DNA from: Bradyrhizobium sp. 195
Lineage (GTDB): Bacteria; Pseudomonadota; Alphaproteobacteria; Rhizobiales; Xanthobacteraceae
NCBI RefSeq assembly: GCF_023101665.1
Contig: NZ_CP082161.1
Location: 1,612,001-1,676,000 of the forward strand
Direction of reading: 5' to 3'
Length of the DNA stretch: 64,000 nucleotides
The notes under the pieces: generated by a model
What the model was told of the DNA's origin: nothing
The model's database searches: none
The model's input: only the letters and a program-made list of their open reading frames with translations
Translations under genes and position numbers: made by a program
In this document: positions 1 through 9,720 of the stretch, piece by piece
Numbering within the stretch: position 1 is the first letter of the stretch
How the letters are laid out: each line of letters opens with the position of its first letter

Positions 1-921
1 CCGTACGCCGGGGGCGCCATTACGTTGGATCTTGACAAGGCGAAGAAGTCGATTGAAATCCATATCGCTCAGCCTTTGAAGCTAAGCGTGGAAGACGCCG
101 CCGCCGGCATCCTCCAGCTGGTTGAACGCAACATCCTTCACGCGGTGGAACGTTCTTCTCTCGAGAAGGGCTACAATCCGAGGAGTTTTACGCTTGTGGC
201 GGCCGGTGGCGCGGGGCCTCTGCATGGCTCAGCGGCAGCTCGACTGCTTGGTAGTTCAAGCTTGTACGTGCCGCGTCTTGCGGGCGTGTTCTGCGCCTTC
301 GGCATGTGCAATTCGGATCTTCGCCATGACCATCTGCGAAGTTGGCTGCAGGACCTTGACAGCAAGACCGCTTCGTCACGAGACGCGCTTGAGCACGGGT
401 TCCAACAGATTGAGGCGGCGGCCGGCGAAATCCTGACACGGGAAGGCTTCAAGGGGACTCGCGCAGTTCTCCGGCGTGGCTACGATCTGCGCTACTTCGG
501 CCAACAATGGACAGTTGCTATTGAATGTCCTTCGACCGATCCGGCAATCGTTCGCGCCAACTTTGAGACCGCTTATGAGCGTCTATTTGGATACGTGCAG
601 GCCGGTGGGGCAATTGAGATCGTAAACCTGCGCGTTGCGGCGATTGGCAGGCTGGATCCGCTCGAGATCACTGGCGCTCGCCCAGCTGCTGAAGATCCGG
701 TGCCGCAGTCCCGACGGCACGTGTGGATCGATAGAGAGACTGGATTTGCCACTATCCCTGTCTATGACGGCACAATCCTTACGCCGCGTCAGCGACTGGT
801 TGGCCCTGCGGTGATCGAGGAGGCCACCACCACGATCTTCGTCGGCCCAGGCGATCGGGTCACGATGACTGAAGCGGGTAATTATCACGTGTCCATCGCT
901 CACGCCGGCGCTCGAGCATAA
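1..921 (+). CDS. hyuA: Hydantoinase/oxoprolinase A subunit, 3' part (5' end outside window)
   Basis: The reading frame is open from base 1, so the gene begins upstream of the window; about 306 C-terminal residues are visible. The sequence matches the C-terminal half of HyuA-type N-methylhydantoinase/oxoprolinase/acetone carboxylase subunits, including the VAAGGAGPLHG stretch (around 190-230 nt) typical of the ATP-dependent, actin-like fold of this family. These cytosolic enzymes open cyclic amides such as hydantoins or 5-oxoproline with ATP, working with a B subunit. The B subunit follows after a 119-bp gap on the same strand, supporting an operon. The substrate cannot be told from the sequence. 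The frame looks intact to its TAA stop. Confidence 0.88.
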   Translation, partial: PYAGGAITLDLDKAKKSIEIHIAQPLKLSVEDAAAGILQLVERNILHAVERSSLEKGYNPRSFTLVAAGGAGPLHGSAAARLLGSSSLYVPRLAGVFCAFGMCNSDLRHDHLRSWLQDLDSKTASSRDALEHGFQQIEAAAGEILTREGFKGTRAVLRRGYDLRYFGQQWTVAIECPSTDPAIVRANFETAYERLFGYVQAGGAIEIVNLRVAAIGRLDPLEITGARPAAEDPVPQSRRHVWIDRETGFATIPVYDGTILTPRQRLVGPAVIEEATTTIFVGPGDRVTMTEAGNYHVSIAHAGARA

Positions 922-1040
922 GGCGATGAAGGAGCAAGGGCTGTGACTGGCGAGGTTGTGGCCGGCGGACCGAATGGCGAGCTGAATGTAGATGCAGATG
1001 GGCTCGTCCGCCAGTTGGCGCAAGAATGATAGGTGAAACC

Positions 1041-2774
1041 ATGAGCACTGCGGCGACTAACGATCCTGTTCTGTTGGCCATTCTGCAGAAGCAGCTTGAC
1101 CACATCAGTGTGCAGATGGGCGCAATTATGACCCGCACGGCGCGCAGCCCCATTTTTAGCCAGAGCCACGACTTTTCTTGCTTCATAAGCAATGCAACGG
1201 GAGAGACGGTCGCGCAGGCAGACGGACTGCCGGTTCACTCCGGCGGCGGCGGTTTCGCCGTTCGCGCCGTTCTTAGGGATTTTGCGGACCAGATCGAGGA
1301 TGGCGACGTCTTCATACTCAGCGATCCGTATGTTGCCGGCGGCAACCATCTGCCCGATTGGACTCTCATCCGTCCGGCATTTTTCGGTGGCGAGTTGGTA
1401 GGATTCTGCAGCAACCGTGCTCATCAATCCGATATTGGAGGCGGCGCTGCTGGGACCTACAATTCGGCTGCTACCGAGATTTTTCACGAGGGAATTCGGC
1501 TGCCTGTTCTCAAACTTATAGAACGAGGCAAGCGTCGAGACGACCTCTGGAGAATGCTGCTGTTGAATTCTCGTTGCCCGGATCTGATGGAGGGTGATCT
1601 CGGAGCGATGCTGGGTTCCACGCGCGTCGGCGCCCATCGGATGGCCGAGATCGTCGGTCAGCTCGGTGTCGAGACGGGAACGTCATATCTGACGTCTCTT
1701 CTGGATTATGGAGAACGGAGAATGCGCCAAGCGATCTTGGCGCTTCCGAACGGCACCTGGGAAGGTTTCGACGTTAGCGACACGGACTGCTTCGAAAGCG
1801 TCGATGTTGAGACGCGAGTGAAGGTGACCATCGCAGGCGACCGTATCGCGTTCGATTTCACCGGCACTTCGCCGCAAATCAAAGGATTCAAGAACAGCGG
1901 CATCGCCAACACGCACTCGTCCGTCTACTGCGCTCTTTCCTCATTCTTGGATCCCGATATTCCACATAATGAAGGTGTCTATCGTTGCGTAAAAATCATT
2001 GCTCCGGAAGGCACGATCGTAAATGCCTTGCCGCCGGCTCCAATGACGATGAATACCGTTTTTCCAGCGATTGATATCATGAACGCTTGTTGGCGTGCGT
2101 TAGCACAGGCGGAGCCAAGTCGCGCATGTGCGGGCTGGGGCAAGTCCGTCCATAGCAGCTCGGCCGGAAAGAAGGCGACGGGCGAGGTCTTCGTCCTCTA
2201 CCATTGGCACGGCAGTGCAGGCGGCGGAGCGGTGAACGGGCGCGATGGTTTCCCGACGAGCAGCCATCAGATGACACTAGGCGGAATGTTCATTCCTAAT
2301 GTGGAAACCTATGAGCAGAGTTATCCGATCCGCATCCATCGTTATCAGATGCGCACCGATTCTGCGGGCGCCGGCCAATATCGGGGCGGGACAGGGGTCG
2401 ACTATGTTGCTGACGTCTTGATCGGCGGAGAGCACGCGCTACGCAGTGAGGGCGCTCGTAAACCGACGGGCGCAGGCGTCAATGGCGGGCTTTGGGGCGC
2501 CAAAGGCTCACTGAAAGGCTTCGATTTGGCGACGGGGGAGGAGTTCTATTGCCCGCAATACGGAGTCCAGCAAGTCAAGCCGTTTCGCATCGTCATCGAA
2601 TCGTCCGCGGGAGGCGGTTGGGGCGATCCTCACAAGCGGGATCCGGGTGCAGTCCTGCGCGACATCCGTGATGAACTCGTTTCACCAGAAGCTGCTCTGG
2701 CCGTCTATGGCGTCGAGATTTCAGCAGACCGCAAGTCGATCGTCTCGACCAAATCAAGGCACCGAGAACACTAG
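1041..2774 (+). CDS. hyuB: Hydantoinase/oxoprolinase B subunit
   Basis: This 577-residue protein matches the HyuB family, the partner of HyuA in ATP-dependent hydrolysis of cyclic amides. Recognisable family segments are the N-terminal block with SHDFSCFI, the ILSDPYVAGGNHLPD block around residue 90, the SNRAHQSDIGG block around 125, and the glycine-rich C-terminal SSAGGGWGDP motif near residue 525. The ATG at 1041 is chosen because an AGGTGAA ribosome-binding sequence lies at 1031-1037; an ATG five codons upstream has no such site. Length is normal for the family (about 520-600). With the preceding A subunit it should form the two-component cytosolic enzyme. The exact substrate (hydantoin, oxoproline or other) is unknown. 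Confidence 0.9.
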   Translation: MSTAATNDPVLLAILQKQLDHISVQMGAIMTRTARSPIFSQSHDFSCFISNATGETVAQADGLPVHSGGGGFAVRAVLRDFADQIEDGDVFILSDPYVAGGNHLPDWTLIRPAFFGGELVGFCSNRAHQSDIGGGAAGTYNSAATEIFHEGIRLPVLKLIERGKRRDDLWRMLLLNSRCPDLMEGDLGAMLGSTRVGAHRMAEIVGQLGVETGTSYLTSLLDYGERRMRQAILALPNGTWEGFDVSDTDCFESVDVETRVKVTIAGDRIAFDFTGTSPQIKGFKNSGIANTHSSVYCALSSFLDPDIPHNEGVYRCVKIIAPEGTIVNALPPAPMTMNTVFPAIDIMNACWRALAQAEPSRACAGWGKSVHSSSAGKKATGEVFVLYHWHGSAGGGAVNGRDGFPTSSHQMTLGGMFIPNVETYEQSYPIRIHRYQMRTDSAGAGQYRGGTGVDYVADVLIGGEHALRSEGARKPTGAGVNGGLWGAKGSLKGFDLATGEEFYCPQYGVQQVKPFRIVIESSAGGGWGDPHKRDPGAVLRDIRDELVSPEAALAVYGVEISADRKSIVSTKSRHREH

Positions 2775-3007
2775 CCACAGGGGAATACCGGCGGATCGCA
2801 CAATGTGAAGACGGTTATCGCTCGGCGCTGCTGTAAAGCAGCCGCCGACTCGAGTTCGTTTTGGGCGATTTCTTTGGGGGCGATCTTTTGATGTGCGTCG
2901 CAATTTCCTCCCGCGACGGATCATCACTGGCCGCCCTTGTTTGGGGCGGCCGTTTTTCGCCCGAGGAGCTCTCGGCTCCGTACGTAGATCAAATTGGACG
3001 ACCGGTA

Positions 3008-4273
3008 ATGAGCAGATCAATCTATAGTGGTCCCGTATTCGACATGGCCCGGCAGCAATTTGCGCAGGTCGCCGATCACCTGCAAATCCAAGAGATGGAC
3101 CGGGACCGATTACTCTACCCGAAGCGAGCCGTAGCCGTATCCTGTCCGATCCACAGAGACGACGGTCGCACCGAAGTCTTTCAGGGCTACCGAGTGCAGC
3201 ACCACCTCACGTTGGGGCCGACCAAGGGCGGAACGCGCTTTGCGCCATCGGTGGACATCGGCGAAGTCGCCGCCTTGGCGGTCTGGATGAGTTGGAAATG
3301 TGCGTTGGCGGGACTTCCCTATGGGGGAGCCAAGGGAGGCATTACCGTCGACCCTTACGGCTTGTCTCCGCGCGAACTCGAGGCGCTCTCGCGGCGCTAC
3401 ATGCAGGAGATGATCCCGTTCGTCGGTCCGCACACCGACGTGATGGCCCCCGATCTAGGCACCAACGAGCAGGTCATGGCGTGGTTCATGGATACTTATT
3501 CCATGTATCAGGGCAAGACGATCAACGAGATCGTCACCGGAAAGCCAGTCTCAGCCGGAGGCACGCTTGGTCGCCGCGAAGCGACCGGCCGTGGGGTAGC
3601 GTACCTCGTCGGCCGTGCGCTTGACCATCTTGGGATCCGAGCGGACAGCGCCACAGCCATCATCCAGGGGTTTGGCAATGTTGGGTCCGTGACGGCCTAT
3701 TGCCTCGCCGACAGAGGCGTCAGGATCATCGGCGTCAGTGATCATACCGCAGCTTACCATGATCCCGCTGGCCTGGATCTTGCCGGGTTGGAGCGCCATA
3801 TGGCCAAACACGGGCAGCTTGCCGGCTTCTCCGCTCAGGCCCTCATTGAGCCGTCCGAGCTGTTGGTCCGAAAGTGCGATGTTCTGGTGCCGGCCGCGAT
3901 CGAGCGGATCATCACCGGCGAAAGCGCGTCCCGAGTTGATTGCCGCATCCTCGCCGAGGGCGCCAACGGTCCAACTACGCCGGAAGCCGACGCCGTCCTA
4001 CAGCAACGGGGCGACGAGATCTTCGTGCTGCCCGATATCCTGTGTAATGCTGGAGGAGTTATTGTCAGCTATTTCGAATGGGTACAGGATCTGCAGCGGC
4101 TGTTCTGGGAGGAAGCCGAGGTATTCGATCGTTTGTACCGAATTCTCGAACGCTCGTTTCAGCAAGTCATCGCTCGCGCCAAGCGCGATCGCATCTCGAA
4201 TCGCATGGCGGCCATGGCGATTGGCGTGAGTGTCGTACAGTCAGCCAAGCGGGCCAGGGGGCTTTTTCCGTAA
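3008..4273 (+). CDS. gdhA: Glu/Leu/Phe/Val dehydrogenase
   Basis: A 421-residue amino-acid dehydrogenase that interconverts an L-amino acid and its 2-oxo acid with NAD(P)H and ammonia in the cytosol. The substrate-binding domain shows KGGTRF (near residue 73) and LPYGGAKGGI with the catalytic-region lysine (near residue 101). The dinucleotide-binding domain shows GFGNVG around residue 222, and LAEGANGPTTPEAD follows near 320, all characteristic of glutamate dehydrogenase-type enzymes. The ATG at 3008 gives the usual family length; the frame is open back to 2861, but the extra 49 residues do not resemble the family. Specificity between glutamate and branched-chain substrates is not settled. 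It stands alone, 233 bp after hyuB, on the same strand. Confidence 0.9.
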   Translation: MSRSIYSGPVFDMARQQFAQVADHLQIQEMDRDRLLYPKRAVAVSCPIHRDDGRTEVFQGYRVQHHLTLGPTKGGTRFAPSVDIGEVAALAVWMSWKCALAGLPYGGAKGGITVDPYGLSPRELEALSRRYMQEMIPFVGPHTDVMAPDLGTNEQVMAWFMDTYSMYQGKTINEIVTGKPVSAGGTLGRREATGRGVAYLVGRALDHLGIRADSATAIIQGFGNVGSVTAYCLADRGVRIIGVSDHTAAYHDPAGLDLAGLERHMAKHGQLAGFSAQALIEPSELLVRKCDVLVPAAIERIITGESASRVDCRILAEGANGPTTPEADAVLQQRGDEIFVLPDILCNAGGVIVSYFEWVQDLQRLFWEEAEVFDRLYRILERSFQQVIARAKRDRISNRMAAMAIGVSVVQSAKRARGLFP

Positions 4274-4585
4274 TGGAGCCCCTCATCAATCTTTTCGCCA
4301 AAGATTTGGTGCAATCAATTGCAAGAGCGACCCAGGCCAACTCTTGTGCGCAATTCCAGAACTCATCTGCGGCGGGAGCTACACTTTAGTGATAGATCGA
4401 AGGCAAGCAAGTCGGTACGCGACTCGCAATCTTCCTTCTCACGATGCGGAGCTTGCGGTCTTCAGCGGCGGCCCCCGCGCCAATGCCGATTGACCAAGGC
4501 ATATGCTTGCTTCGAAGCGACGGTCGCACCCAGCCGTGTGCAATTCGGCCCCTCCTGCCGTTGATATATCCGTGGAGAGCATTGA
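4274..4585 (+). other. Intergenic stretch, no gene seen
   Basis: About 310 bases between the dehydrogenase and the tandem metallo-beta-lactamase gene. Short open frames exist but none has a family resemblance or a ribosome-binding site. It probably holds the promoter of the downstream gene. Confidence 0.5.
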
Positions 4586-6460
4586 ATGTCTCTGATTAAA
4601 CACTCCGAGAACCTCTTTGAGTTTCGAGACACTTGTAACGTTTACATCCTGAAAAGCGGCGCGGACTGCCTGTTGATCGATACAGGGTCCGGCGCCGTTA
4701 TGCAGCATCTTGCCGACATCGGTATCGAGCGAGTCGACTGGGTTCTGCATACCCATCACCATAGGGATCAGTGTTGGGGAACGCCTATTGTTCAGAAGGC
4801 GGGGGCGCGAGTTGCCGTACCGGAATTCGAGCGTCACCTGTTCGACAATGTCGAGGCGCATTGGCAGACCAAGCGACTCTATGGCAACTACAACGATAGC
4901 AACCAGTTCTTCTCACTAGGGACCAATCTTCCGGTCGATGCAGTCCTGGAAGATTACGGCATCTTTGCGTGGAAGGAGTATGAGTTCCGCATCCTACCGG
5001 CCAAGGGTCATACATACGGCATGATCAGCCTGATAGCAGAGGTAGACGGCGGGAAAGTCGCGTTTATCGGCGATCTGATGACGAGCGGGGGGAAGCTCTA
5101 TCAACTTCACGCAATGGAGTATAGTTATGGCGACCTGCTCGGCATTGAATTTACAATGCAGTCGATCCTCGCCCTGAAAAAAGAAAATGTCGATGTCGCC
5201 TATCCATCGCATGGTCCGCCCATTTGTGAGGTGAGCCGGGACATTGGAAGGCTTGAAACGAGGCTTGAGGCACTTGCTCGGATAGGCAGGCTTTTTACCT
5301 CGGGCTGGAGTACCAGTGGAAAGGACCTGCAGACGATCCGCGAGAGCAAGCTCCAGCCGATTACGGAGCATCTGCTGTGGGCCGGCCCCTACACCTGTTC
5401 CAATTTCTACATCGTGCTGAGTGGAAGCGGCCACGCAATGCTGATTGACTACGGACTGACTTCTTCCGCTCATCTCCATTTTTCCAACGATCACGGTGGA
5501 TATCAAGCTCTACGTTTCGTTCAGCATCATATCGATCAGCTGCGCGACGACTACGGGGTACGGGATATTGAACTCGTCGTTCCCACGCATATTCATGACG
5601 ACCATGTTTGCGGAATACCGTTCCTCCAACGACAGTTCGACACGCAGTGCTGGGCTCTCGATTGCGTCGCCGAGGTCATTTCTGATCCCGCTGCGTGGAC
5701 AAGCACGCCCTGCTGCTTCCACAAACCGATCGAAGTGCAACGGCTTCTACGTGACGGTGAGGCATTTCATTGGAGAGGATTCGACTTCGAGATTTATCAC
5801 GCCCCAGGTCAAACAGAATACCACGCAGCTATCTTGGGTAAGATCGATGGAAAGCGGATCGTCTTTGGTGGGGATAATCTGCTTCTCTTCAATCCTCAGG
5901 CCGGGGGGATTGAGCGGGAGATCGCCATCCAGTCTACGGTCATGCGCAACAGCTTTCAGTTGGAAATGCATCGGCGCTGCGCGAGCGTGATACGGGCGGC
6001 GAACCCTGATCTCGTATGCCCCGGACACGGGGAGCTGATCCCCATGGATCGGTCGAGGGTCGCCGAGTACATGGACTACATCAAACGCAAGGAGGTCGCA
6101 TTCCGCAATGTCGTCGATGAACCTGCAAACCATTTCATCGACCTATTCTGGGCACGAATGCTGCCATATCTCTCAAAAGCGCGCCCAAACAGCGAAGTCG
6201 CTTACACGATCAAGATTCGTAACAACCTTGAGCGCACGGCCGTGTTCAGCGCCCGCTTGCTACCGGCATTTAGGTGGACCGCGCATGGAGGCGTGGAAAG
6301 CATCACGCTTGAGTCTGGCGAGCGGGGCGACATAGTGCTCAGTGCGACTGCACCATCTCAGGCCGATCCGCGGCGAAGGCTGATGACCGCCGAGATCCTG
6401 ATTGACGATGTATCGCAGGGACCGCTCTGTGAGGCTCTGGTCTCGACCTCGGCAGACTAG
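4586..6460 (+). CDS. Tandem two-domain metallo-beta-lactamase fold hydrolase
   Basis: A 624-residue protein with two successive metallo-beta-lactamase (MBL) folds. Domain 1 (about residues 10-220) has HTHHHRDQ at 55-62, PAKGHTYG near 142, IGD at 161-163 and PSHGPP near 209. Domain 2 (about 265-490) has THIHDDH at 334-340, APGQTEYH near 406-413, GGDN at 428-431 and CPGHGEL near 480. Domain 1 lacks the final His of the HxHxDH motif (Gln instead) and domain 2 has Gln where PGH is usual. A C-terminal tail of about 110 residues looks like a beta-rich accessory domain. Known MBL hydrolases cleave thioesters, lactones, phosphodiesters or sulfates; the substrate here is unknown. No signal peptide is seen, so it is probably cytosolic. 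It is flanked by gdhA and etfBA on the same strand. Confidence 0.8.
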   Translation: MSLIKHSENLFEFRDTCNVYILKSGADCLLIDTGSGAVMQHLADIGIERVDWVLHTHHHRDQCWGTPIVQKAGARVAVPEFERHLFDNVEAHWQTKRLYGNYNDSNQFFSLGTNLPVDAVLEDYGIFAWKEYEFRILPAKGHTYGMISLIAEVDGGKVAFIGDLMTSGGKLYQLHAMEYSYGDLLGIEFTMQSILALKKENVDVAYPSHGPPICEVSRDIGRLETRLEALARIGRLFTSGWSTSGKDLQTIRESKLQPITEHLLWAGPYTCSNFYIVLSGSGHAMLIDYGLTSSAHLHFSNDHGGYQALRFVQHHIDQLRDDYGVRDIELVVPTHIHDDHVCGIPFLQRQFDTQCWALDCVAEVISDPAAWTSTPCCFHKPIEVQRLLRDGEAFHWRGFDFEIYHAPGQTEYHAAILGKIDGKRIVFGGDNLLLFNPQAGGIEREIAIQSTVMRNSFQLEMHRRCASVIRAANPDLVCPGHGELIPMDRSRVAEYMDYIKRKEVAFRNVVDEPANHFIDLFWARMLPYLSKARPNSEVAYTIKIRNNLERTAVFSARLLPAFRWTAHGGVESITLESGERGDIVLSATAPSQADPRRRLMTAEILIDDVSQGPLCEALVSTSAD

Positions 6461-6673
6461 GAGGTCGCTCGCAGGCGTAATCTGCAGATGACGCGGCGCC
6501 GTCCTCCCGCGGGGTAGACGTGGTGGCAGGCCAAAGCAGCGCTGCGCTGGATCTTGCCCGAGGTCCGCTTAAGCTCTGCCTCAACGATGGTAAGAGTGAA
6601 AAGCTGGCCCGGCTGGTGTGAAATTCGCACTGCTGGTCAGAATCGCAAGCACAAGCGAAAGTTAGGAGGATCG
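6461..6673 (+). other. Intergenic region upstream of etfB
   Basis: Noncoding as far as I can see; an upstream extension of the etfB frame (from 6554) lacks family similarity. A strong TAGGAGGA ribosome-binding site lies at its end, about 6663-6670. Confidence 0.4.
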
Positions 6674-7423
6674 ATGAAGGTCTTGGTGCCGGTAAAGCGG
6701 GTGGTCGATTACAACGTCAAGGTCCGCGTCAAGGGCGATGGATCAGGCGTTGAACTCGCCAACGTCAAGATGTCGATGAACCCGTTCGACGAAATCGCGG
6801 TCGAGGAAGCCCTGCGCCTGAAAGAAGGTGGCAAGGCCACCGAGGTCGTGGTGGTCTCCATTGGACCGGCGCAGGCGTCGGAGACGATCCGCACCGGTCT
6901 TGCGATGGGTGCCGACCGCGGCATCCTCGTGAAGGCCGACGGTACCGTCGAGCCGCTGGCGGTCGCGAAGATTCTCAAGAAGATCGCCGACGAAGAGCAG
7001 CCGGGCCTGATTATTCTCGGCAAGCAGGCGATCGACGACGACAGCAATCAGACCGGCCAGATGCTGGCCGCGCTGCTCGGCTGGTCGCAGGCGACATTCG
7101 CCTCGAAGCTCGAGGTCGAAGGTTCTGACTTCAAGGTCACCCGCGAAGTCGACGGCGGCCTCCAGACCGTCAAGCTGAAGGGACCGGCGATCGTCACCAC
7201 CGACCTGCGTCTCAACGAGCCGCGCTACGCGTCGCTGCCCAACATCATGAAGGCCAAGAAGAAGCCGATCGCGGAGAAGACCGTCGCCGATTACGGCGTC
7301 GACGCCACCGCGCGTCTCGAGGTTCTCAAGACGACGGAACCGGCGGGCCGCAAGGCGGGCGTCAAGGTCAAGGACGTCGCCGAGCTGGTGTCGAAACTCA
7401 AGAACGAAGCCGGGGTGCTCTGA
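6674..7423 (+). CDS. etfB: Electron transfer flavoprotein beta subunit
   Basis: A 249-residue EtfB. With EtfA it forms the soluble FAD/AMP heterodimer that accepts electrons from acyl-CoA and related dehydrogenases and passes them to ETF-quinone oxidoreductase. Family landmarks are the N-terminal [17 protein letters not shown], the [18 protein letters not shown] segment, the GADRGILV region and the nucleotide-binding [15 protein letters not shown] block near residue 117. The ATG at 6674 follows a strong AGGAGG site. It overlaps etfA by one base (TGATG), so the two are translationally coupled. Base composition is distinctly richer in G and C, with third-position C or G in most codons, than in the flanking island genes. 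This suggests recent acquisition from, or close similarity to, a chromosomal housekeeping copy. Confidence 0.95.
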   Translation: MKVLVPVKRVVDYNVKVRVKGDGSGVELANVKMSMNPFDEIAVEEALRLKEGGKATEVVVVSIGPAQASETIRTGLAMGADRGILVKADGTVEPLAVAKILKKIADEEQPGLIILGKQAIDDDSNQTGQMLAALLGWSQATFASKLEVEGSDFKVTREVDGGLQTVKLKGPAIVTTDLRLNEPRYASLPNIMKAKKKPIAEKTVADYGVDATARLEVLKTTEPAGRKAGVKVKDVAELVSKLKNEAGVL

Positions 7424-8358
7424 TGACGACGCTTCTGATTGCCGAACACGACAACGCGTCGCTGAAGGATGCGACCAACAAGGCGCTGACCGCGGCCGCC
7501 GCGCTCGGCGCGGATGTCGAGGTGCTGGTCGCCGGCGAGAACGCCAAAGCCGCGGCAGATGCGGCCGCCAAGCTCGCAGGTGTGAAGAAGGTGCTGCTCG
7601 CCGATGGCGCGCTTTACGCGCACGATCTCGCCGAGCCGCTGGCTGCGCTGATCGTCTCGCTGGCGCCCGGCTACGACGCCATCGTCGCGCCCGCGACCTC
7701 GCGCTTCAAGAACGTGATGCCGCGCATCGCAGCCCTGCTCGACGTCATGCAGGTTTCGGAGATCATCAAGGTGGTCGCGCCCGACACCTATGAGCGTCCG
7801 ATCTATGCCGGCAATGCCATCCAGACGGTGAAGTCGAAGGACGCCAAGAAGGTCATCACGGTGCGTACCTCGACCTTCGCCGCCGCGGGTGAAGGCGGCA
7901 GCGCGCCCGTCGAGAGCGTGGCTGCAGCGGCCGATCCCGGCCTGTCGTCCTTCGTCGGCGAGGAAGTCGCGAAGAACGACCGCCCCGAGCTGACCTCGGC
8001 CAAGATCATCGTCTCCGGTGGCCGCGCCATGCAAAGTCGCGAGAACTTCGCAAAGTACATCGAGCCGCTCGCCGACAAGCTGGGCGCCGGCGTCGGTGCC
8101 TCGCGCGCGGCGGTCGACGCCGGCTATGCGCCGAACGACTGGCAGGTCGGTCAGACCGGCAAGGTGGTGGCCCCCGAGCTCTATGTCGCGGTCGGCATCT
8201 CCGGCGCGATCCAGCATCTGGCCGGCATGAAGGACTCCAAGGTGATCGTCGCGATCAACAAGGACGAGGACGCGCCGATCTTCCAGGTCGCCGATTACGG
8301 CCTGGTCGCCGACCTCTACCAGGCGGTTCCGGAGCTTACCGAAGAAATTAGAGGATAG
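7423..8358 (+). CDS. etfA: Electron transfer flavoprotein alpha subunit
   Basis: A 311-residue EtfA that binds the redox FAD of the ETF heterodimer. The C-terminal FAD domain is clear: IIVSGGR near residue 200, [11 protein letters not shown] near 225, [23 protein letters not shown] from about 243, and [10 protein letters not shown] near 280. Length is normal for the family. It starts in the ATG overlapping the etfB stop. As with etfB, the gene is richer in GC than its neighbours. The frame is intact, so the pair is probably functional. Possible electron donors are flavin dehydrogenases outside this window. A long open frame on the opposite strand (7291-8394) is a by-product of the GC-rich codon use and is not annotated. 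Confidence 0.95.
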   Translation: MTTLLIAEHDNASLKDATNKALTAAAALGADVEVLVAGENAKAAADAAAKLAGVKKVLLADGALYAHDLAEPLAALIVSLAPGYDAIVAPATSRFKNVMPRIAALLDVMQVSEIIKVVAPDTYERPIYAGNAIQTVKSKDAKKVITVRTSTFAAAGEGGSAPVESVAAAADPGLSSFVGEEVAKNDRPELTSAKIIVSGGRAMQSRENFAKYIEPLADKLGAGVGASRAAVDAGYAPNDWQVGQTGKVVAPELYVAVGISGAIQHLAGMKDSKVIVAINKDEDAPIFQVADYGLVADLYQAVPELTEEIRG

Positions 8359-8652
8359 GTTCGTAACGCTGCACGCATGAGCAGCCGGCATCAAGATGCG
8401 CGCTCATCCGGTCGCATCAGGAAAACACACGCCGGTCAGAACCTGAATCCATGGAGTTCGAATGCACGAATTGAACGACATCAGAAAAGTAGCCGTTTTT
8501 TTAACCTGAATGAAGCTACGGGCGGAGAGTTCAAAGGCTGGCGTATTGGACGTCCGAAACATTCTTAAGACGACACAGGCCCCTTTTAGCATCGAGTGGA
8601 AACTAAGGGAACGGTGCGCTGTGCGTTTCGCGTGCAGAACGAAGCACCGAAC
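8359..8652 (+). other. Intergenic region after etfA, nothing recognised
   Basis: About 290 bases without a recognisable gene or an obvious terminator hairpin. It separates the etf operon from decayed transporter genes on the other strand. Confidence 0.4.
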
Positions 8653-9000
8653 TTAATCCCATACTGGCAGCCGAGAAAGCTCAAATATAGCGATCTGCAA
8701 CGATAACTCTAGCAACGCTAGTGGTCGGCTTGTTGTCGAAGCAAATGATCCACTTAGCTCCGGGATCAATTGATATTTCTCTTTCAAAGTCCGAAGCATC
8801 TGAAGGGCATGGCAGAGCTGGCGCCGCTGCGATACCGGTAGACAATACGACGTCGGTCTGCCGGCCTCAACCAGCGCGTGCAGCCTTCCCAGCGAGTTGG
8901 GGCTCTCCTGCACTACCTTAATCCCGGTCTTCTTGGTGAAAGGTGCGAGCCGGCAGTCCGACCGTAGCCGCGCCCACAACACGACCACGATTGATCATCT
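8653..9000 (-). pseudogene. Polyamine-type ABC transporter binding protein, fragment
   Basis: On the minus strand the segment reading FTKKTGIKVVQESPN...LHALVEAG resembles the N-terminal mature part of PotD/PotF-like periplasmic binding proteins, in which a PF-x-KKTGIKV segment and a KLKALVEAG-like segment are common. The similarity fades after about 60 residues and no full-length frame exists. The region preceding it in the same orientation is the ATPase remnant of the same transporter type. I read this as a degraded binding-protein gene; the end point is uncertain. Confidence 0.5.
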
Positions 9001-9018
9001 CCATCCCTCCGATATGAA

Positions 9019-9720
9019 CTATGCCACCGGCCACAGGTTGGCGGGATCCCACGAAACAACCACACGTTCGTTCTTCGCGAAGGTCGAACCGAGGAACGGC
9101 ACTGCAGCAGGGACTCTCCTCCTTCGACCAGATGATAGCGCACCATCTGGCCGATAGATCGCCTCGACGACGCGCGCAGCCTTGCCCTCGCCGTTGGCCG
9201 CGAGGCATATGCGCTCGGGGCGCACTACGCCACTGCGGCCATCCTGCAGTCCGATGAAATTAGCGATGCCCAGAAACTCCGCAACGAAACGATTGGCGGG
9301 CTTCAGATAGGATTCGGCCGGCGTCGCCACCTGCTGCGTGCGTCCTATTTCCGAGCACCATGATGCGATCGGAAAGCGACAGCGCTTCCTCCTGATCGTG
9401 CGTCACCAGGATCGTGACGCCGAGGGTACGCTGGAGTTGATTCATCTCGATCTGCAACGCCTCACGCAGCTTGCGGTCGAGCGCGCCCAGCGGCTCGTCG
9501 AGGAGCAGGATATCCGGTTAGAAAACGAGCGCGCGCAACGCGCTGTTGCTGGCCGCCCGAGAGCTGCGAGGGATGTCTATCGCCGAGCCCTTCCCAGCCG
9601 CACCAACTTCAAAGCCTCGACTGCGCGGTCGCGTGCGAGTGAGCTGAACACGGCTCCGGATCGCCGCTTCGACCAATCGCCTACTGCTGCGACGACTGCT
9701 GAGCCCACCCATCGATAAAC
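9019..9720 (-). pseudogene. Spermidine/putrescine-type ABC transporter ATPase, decayed
   Basis: Translation of the minus strand in two or more frames gives a PotA-like ATPase. It shows an LSGGQQQRVA signature (about 9540-9570), a Walker [16 protein letters not shown] block (about 9470-9510), then [21 protein letters not shown] (about 9355-9420), and the C-terminal [18 protein letters not shown] and VVRPERI segments (9200-9325). At least one in-frame stop sits near 9520, right after the signature, and frame changes occur near 9330 and 9570. The Walker A half is missing. It is therefore a 5'-truncated pseudogene, followed by remnants of the binding-protein gene. Confidence 0.75.

Noticed and set aside
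2205..2222. TGGCAC followed by a GC-containing box, resembling a sigma-54 -24/-12 promoter
   Set aside because: The -12 element does not fit the spacing and it lies inside hyuB. I looked for further sigma-54, NifA and nod-box sites by eye and found none I could support.
7291..8394. 367-codon open frame antisense to etfBA
   Set aside because: It is a by-product of GC-rich codon usage on the coding strand, is His/Asp/Arg/Gly-rich and resembles no family.
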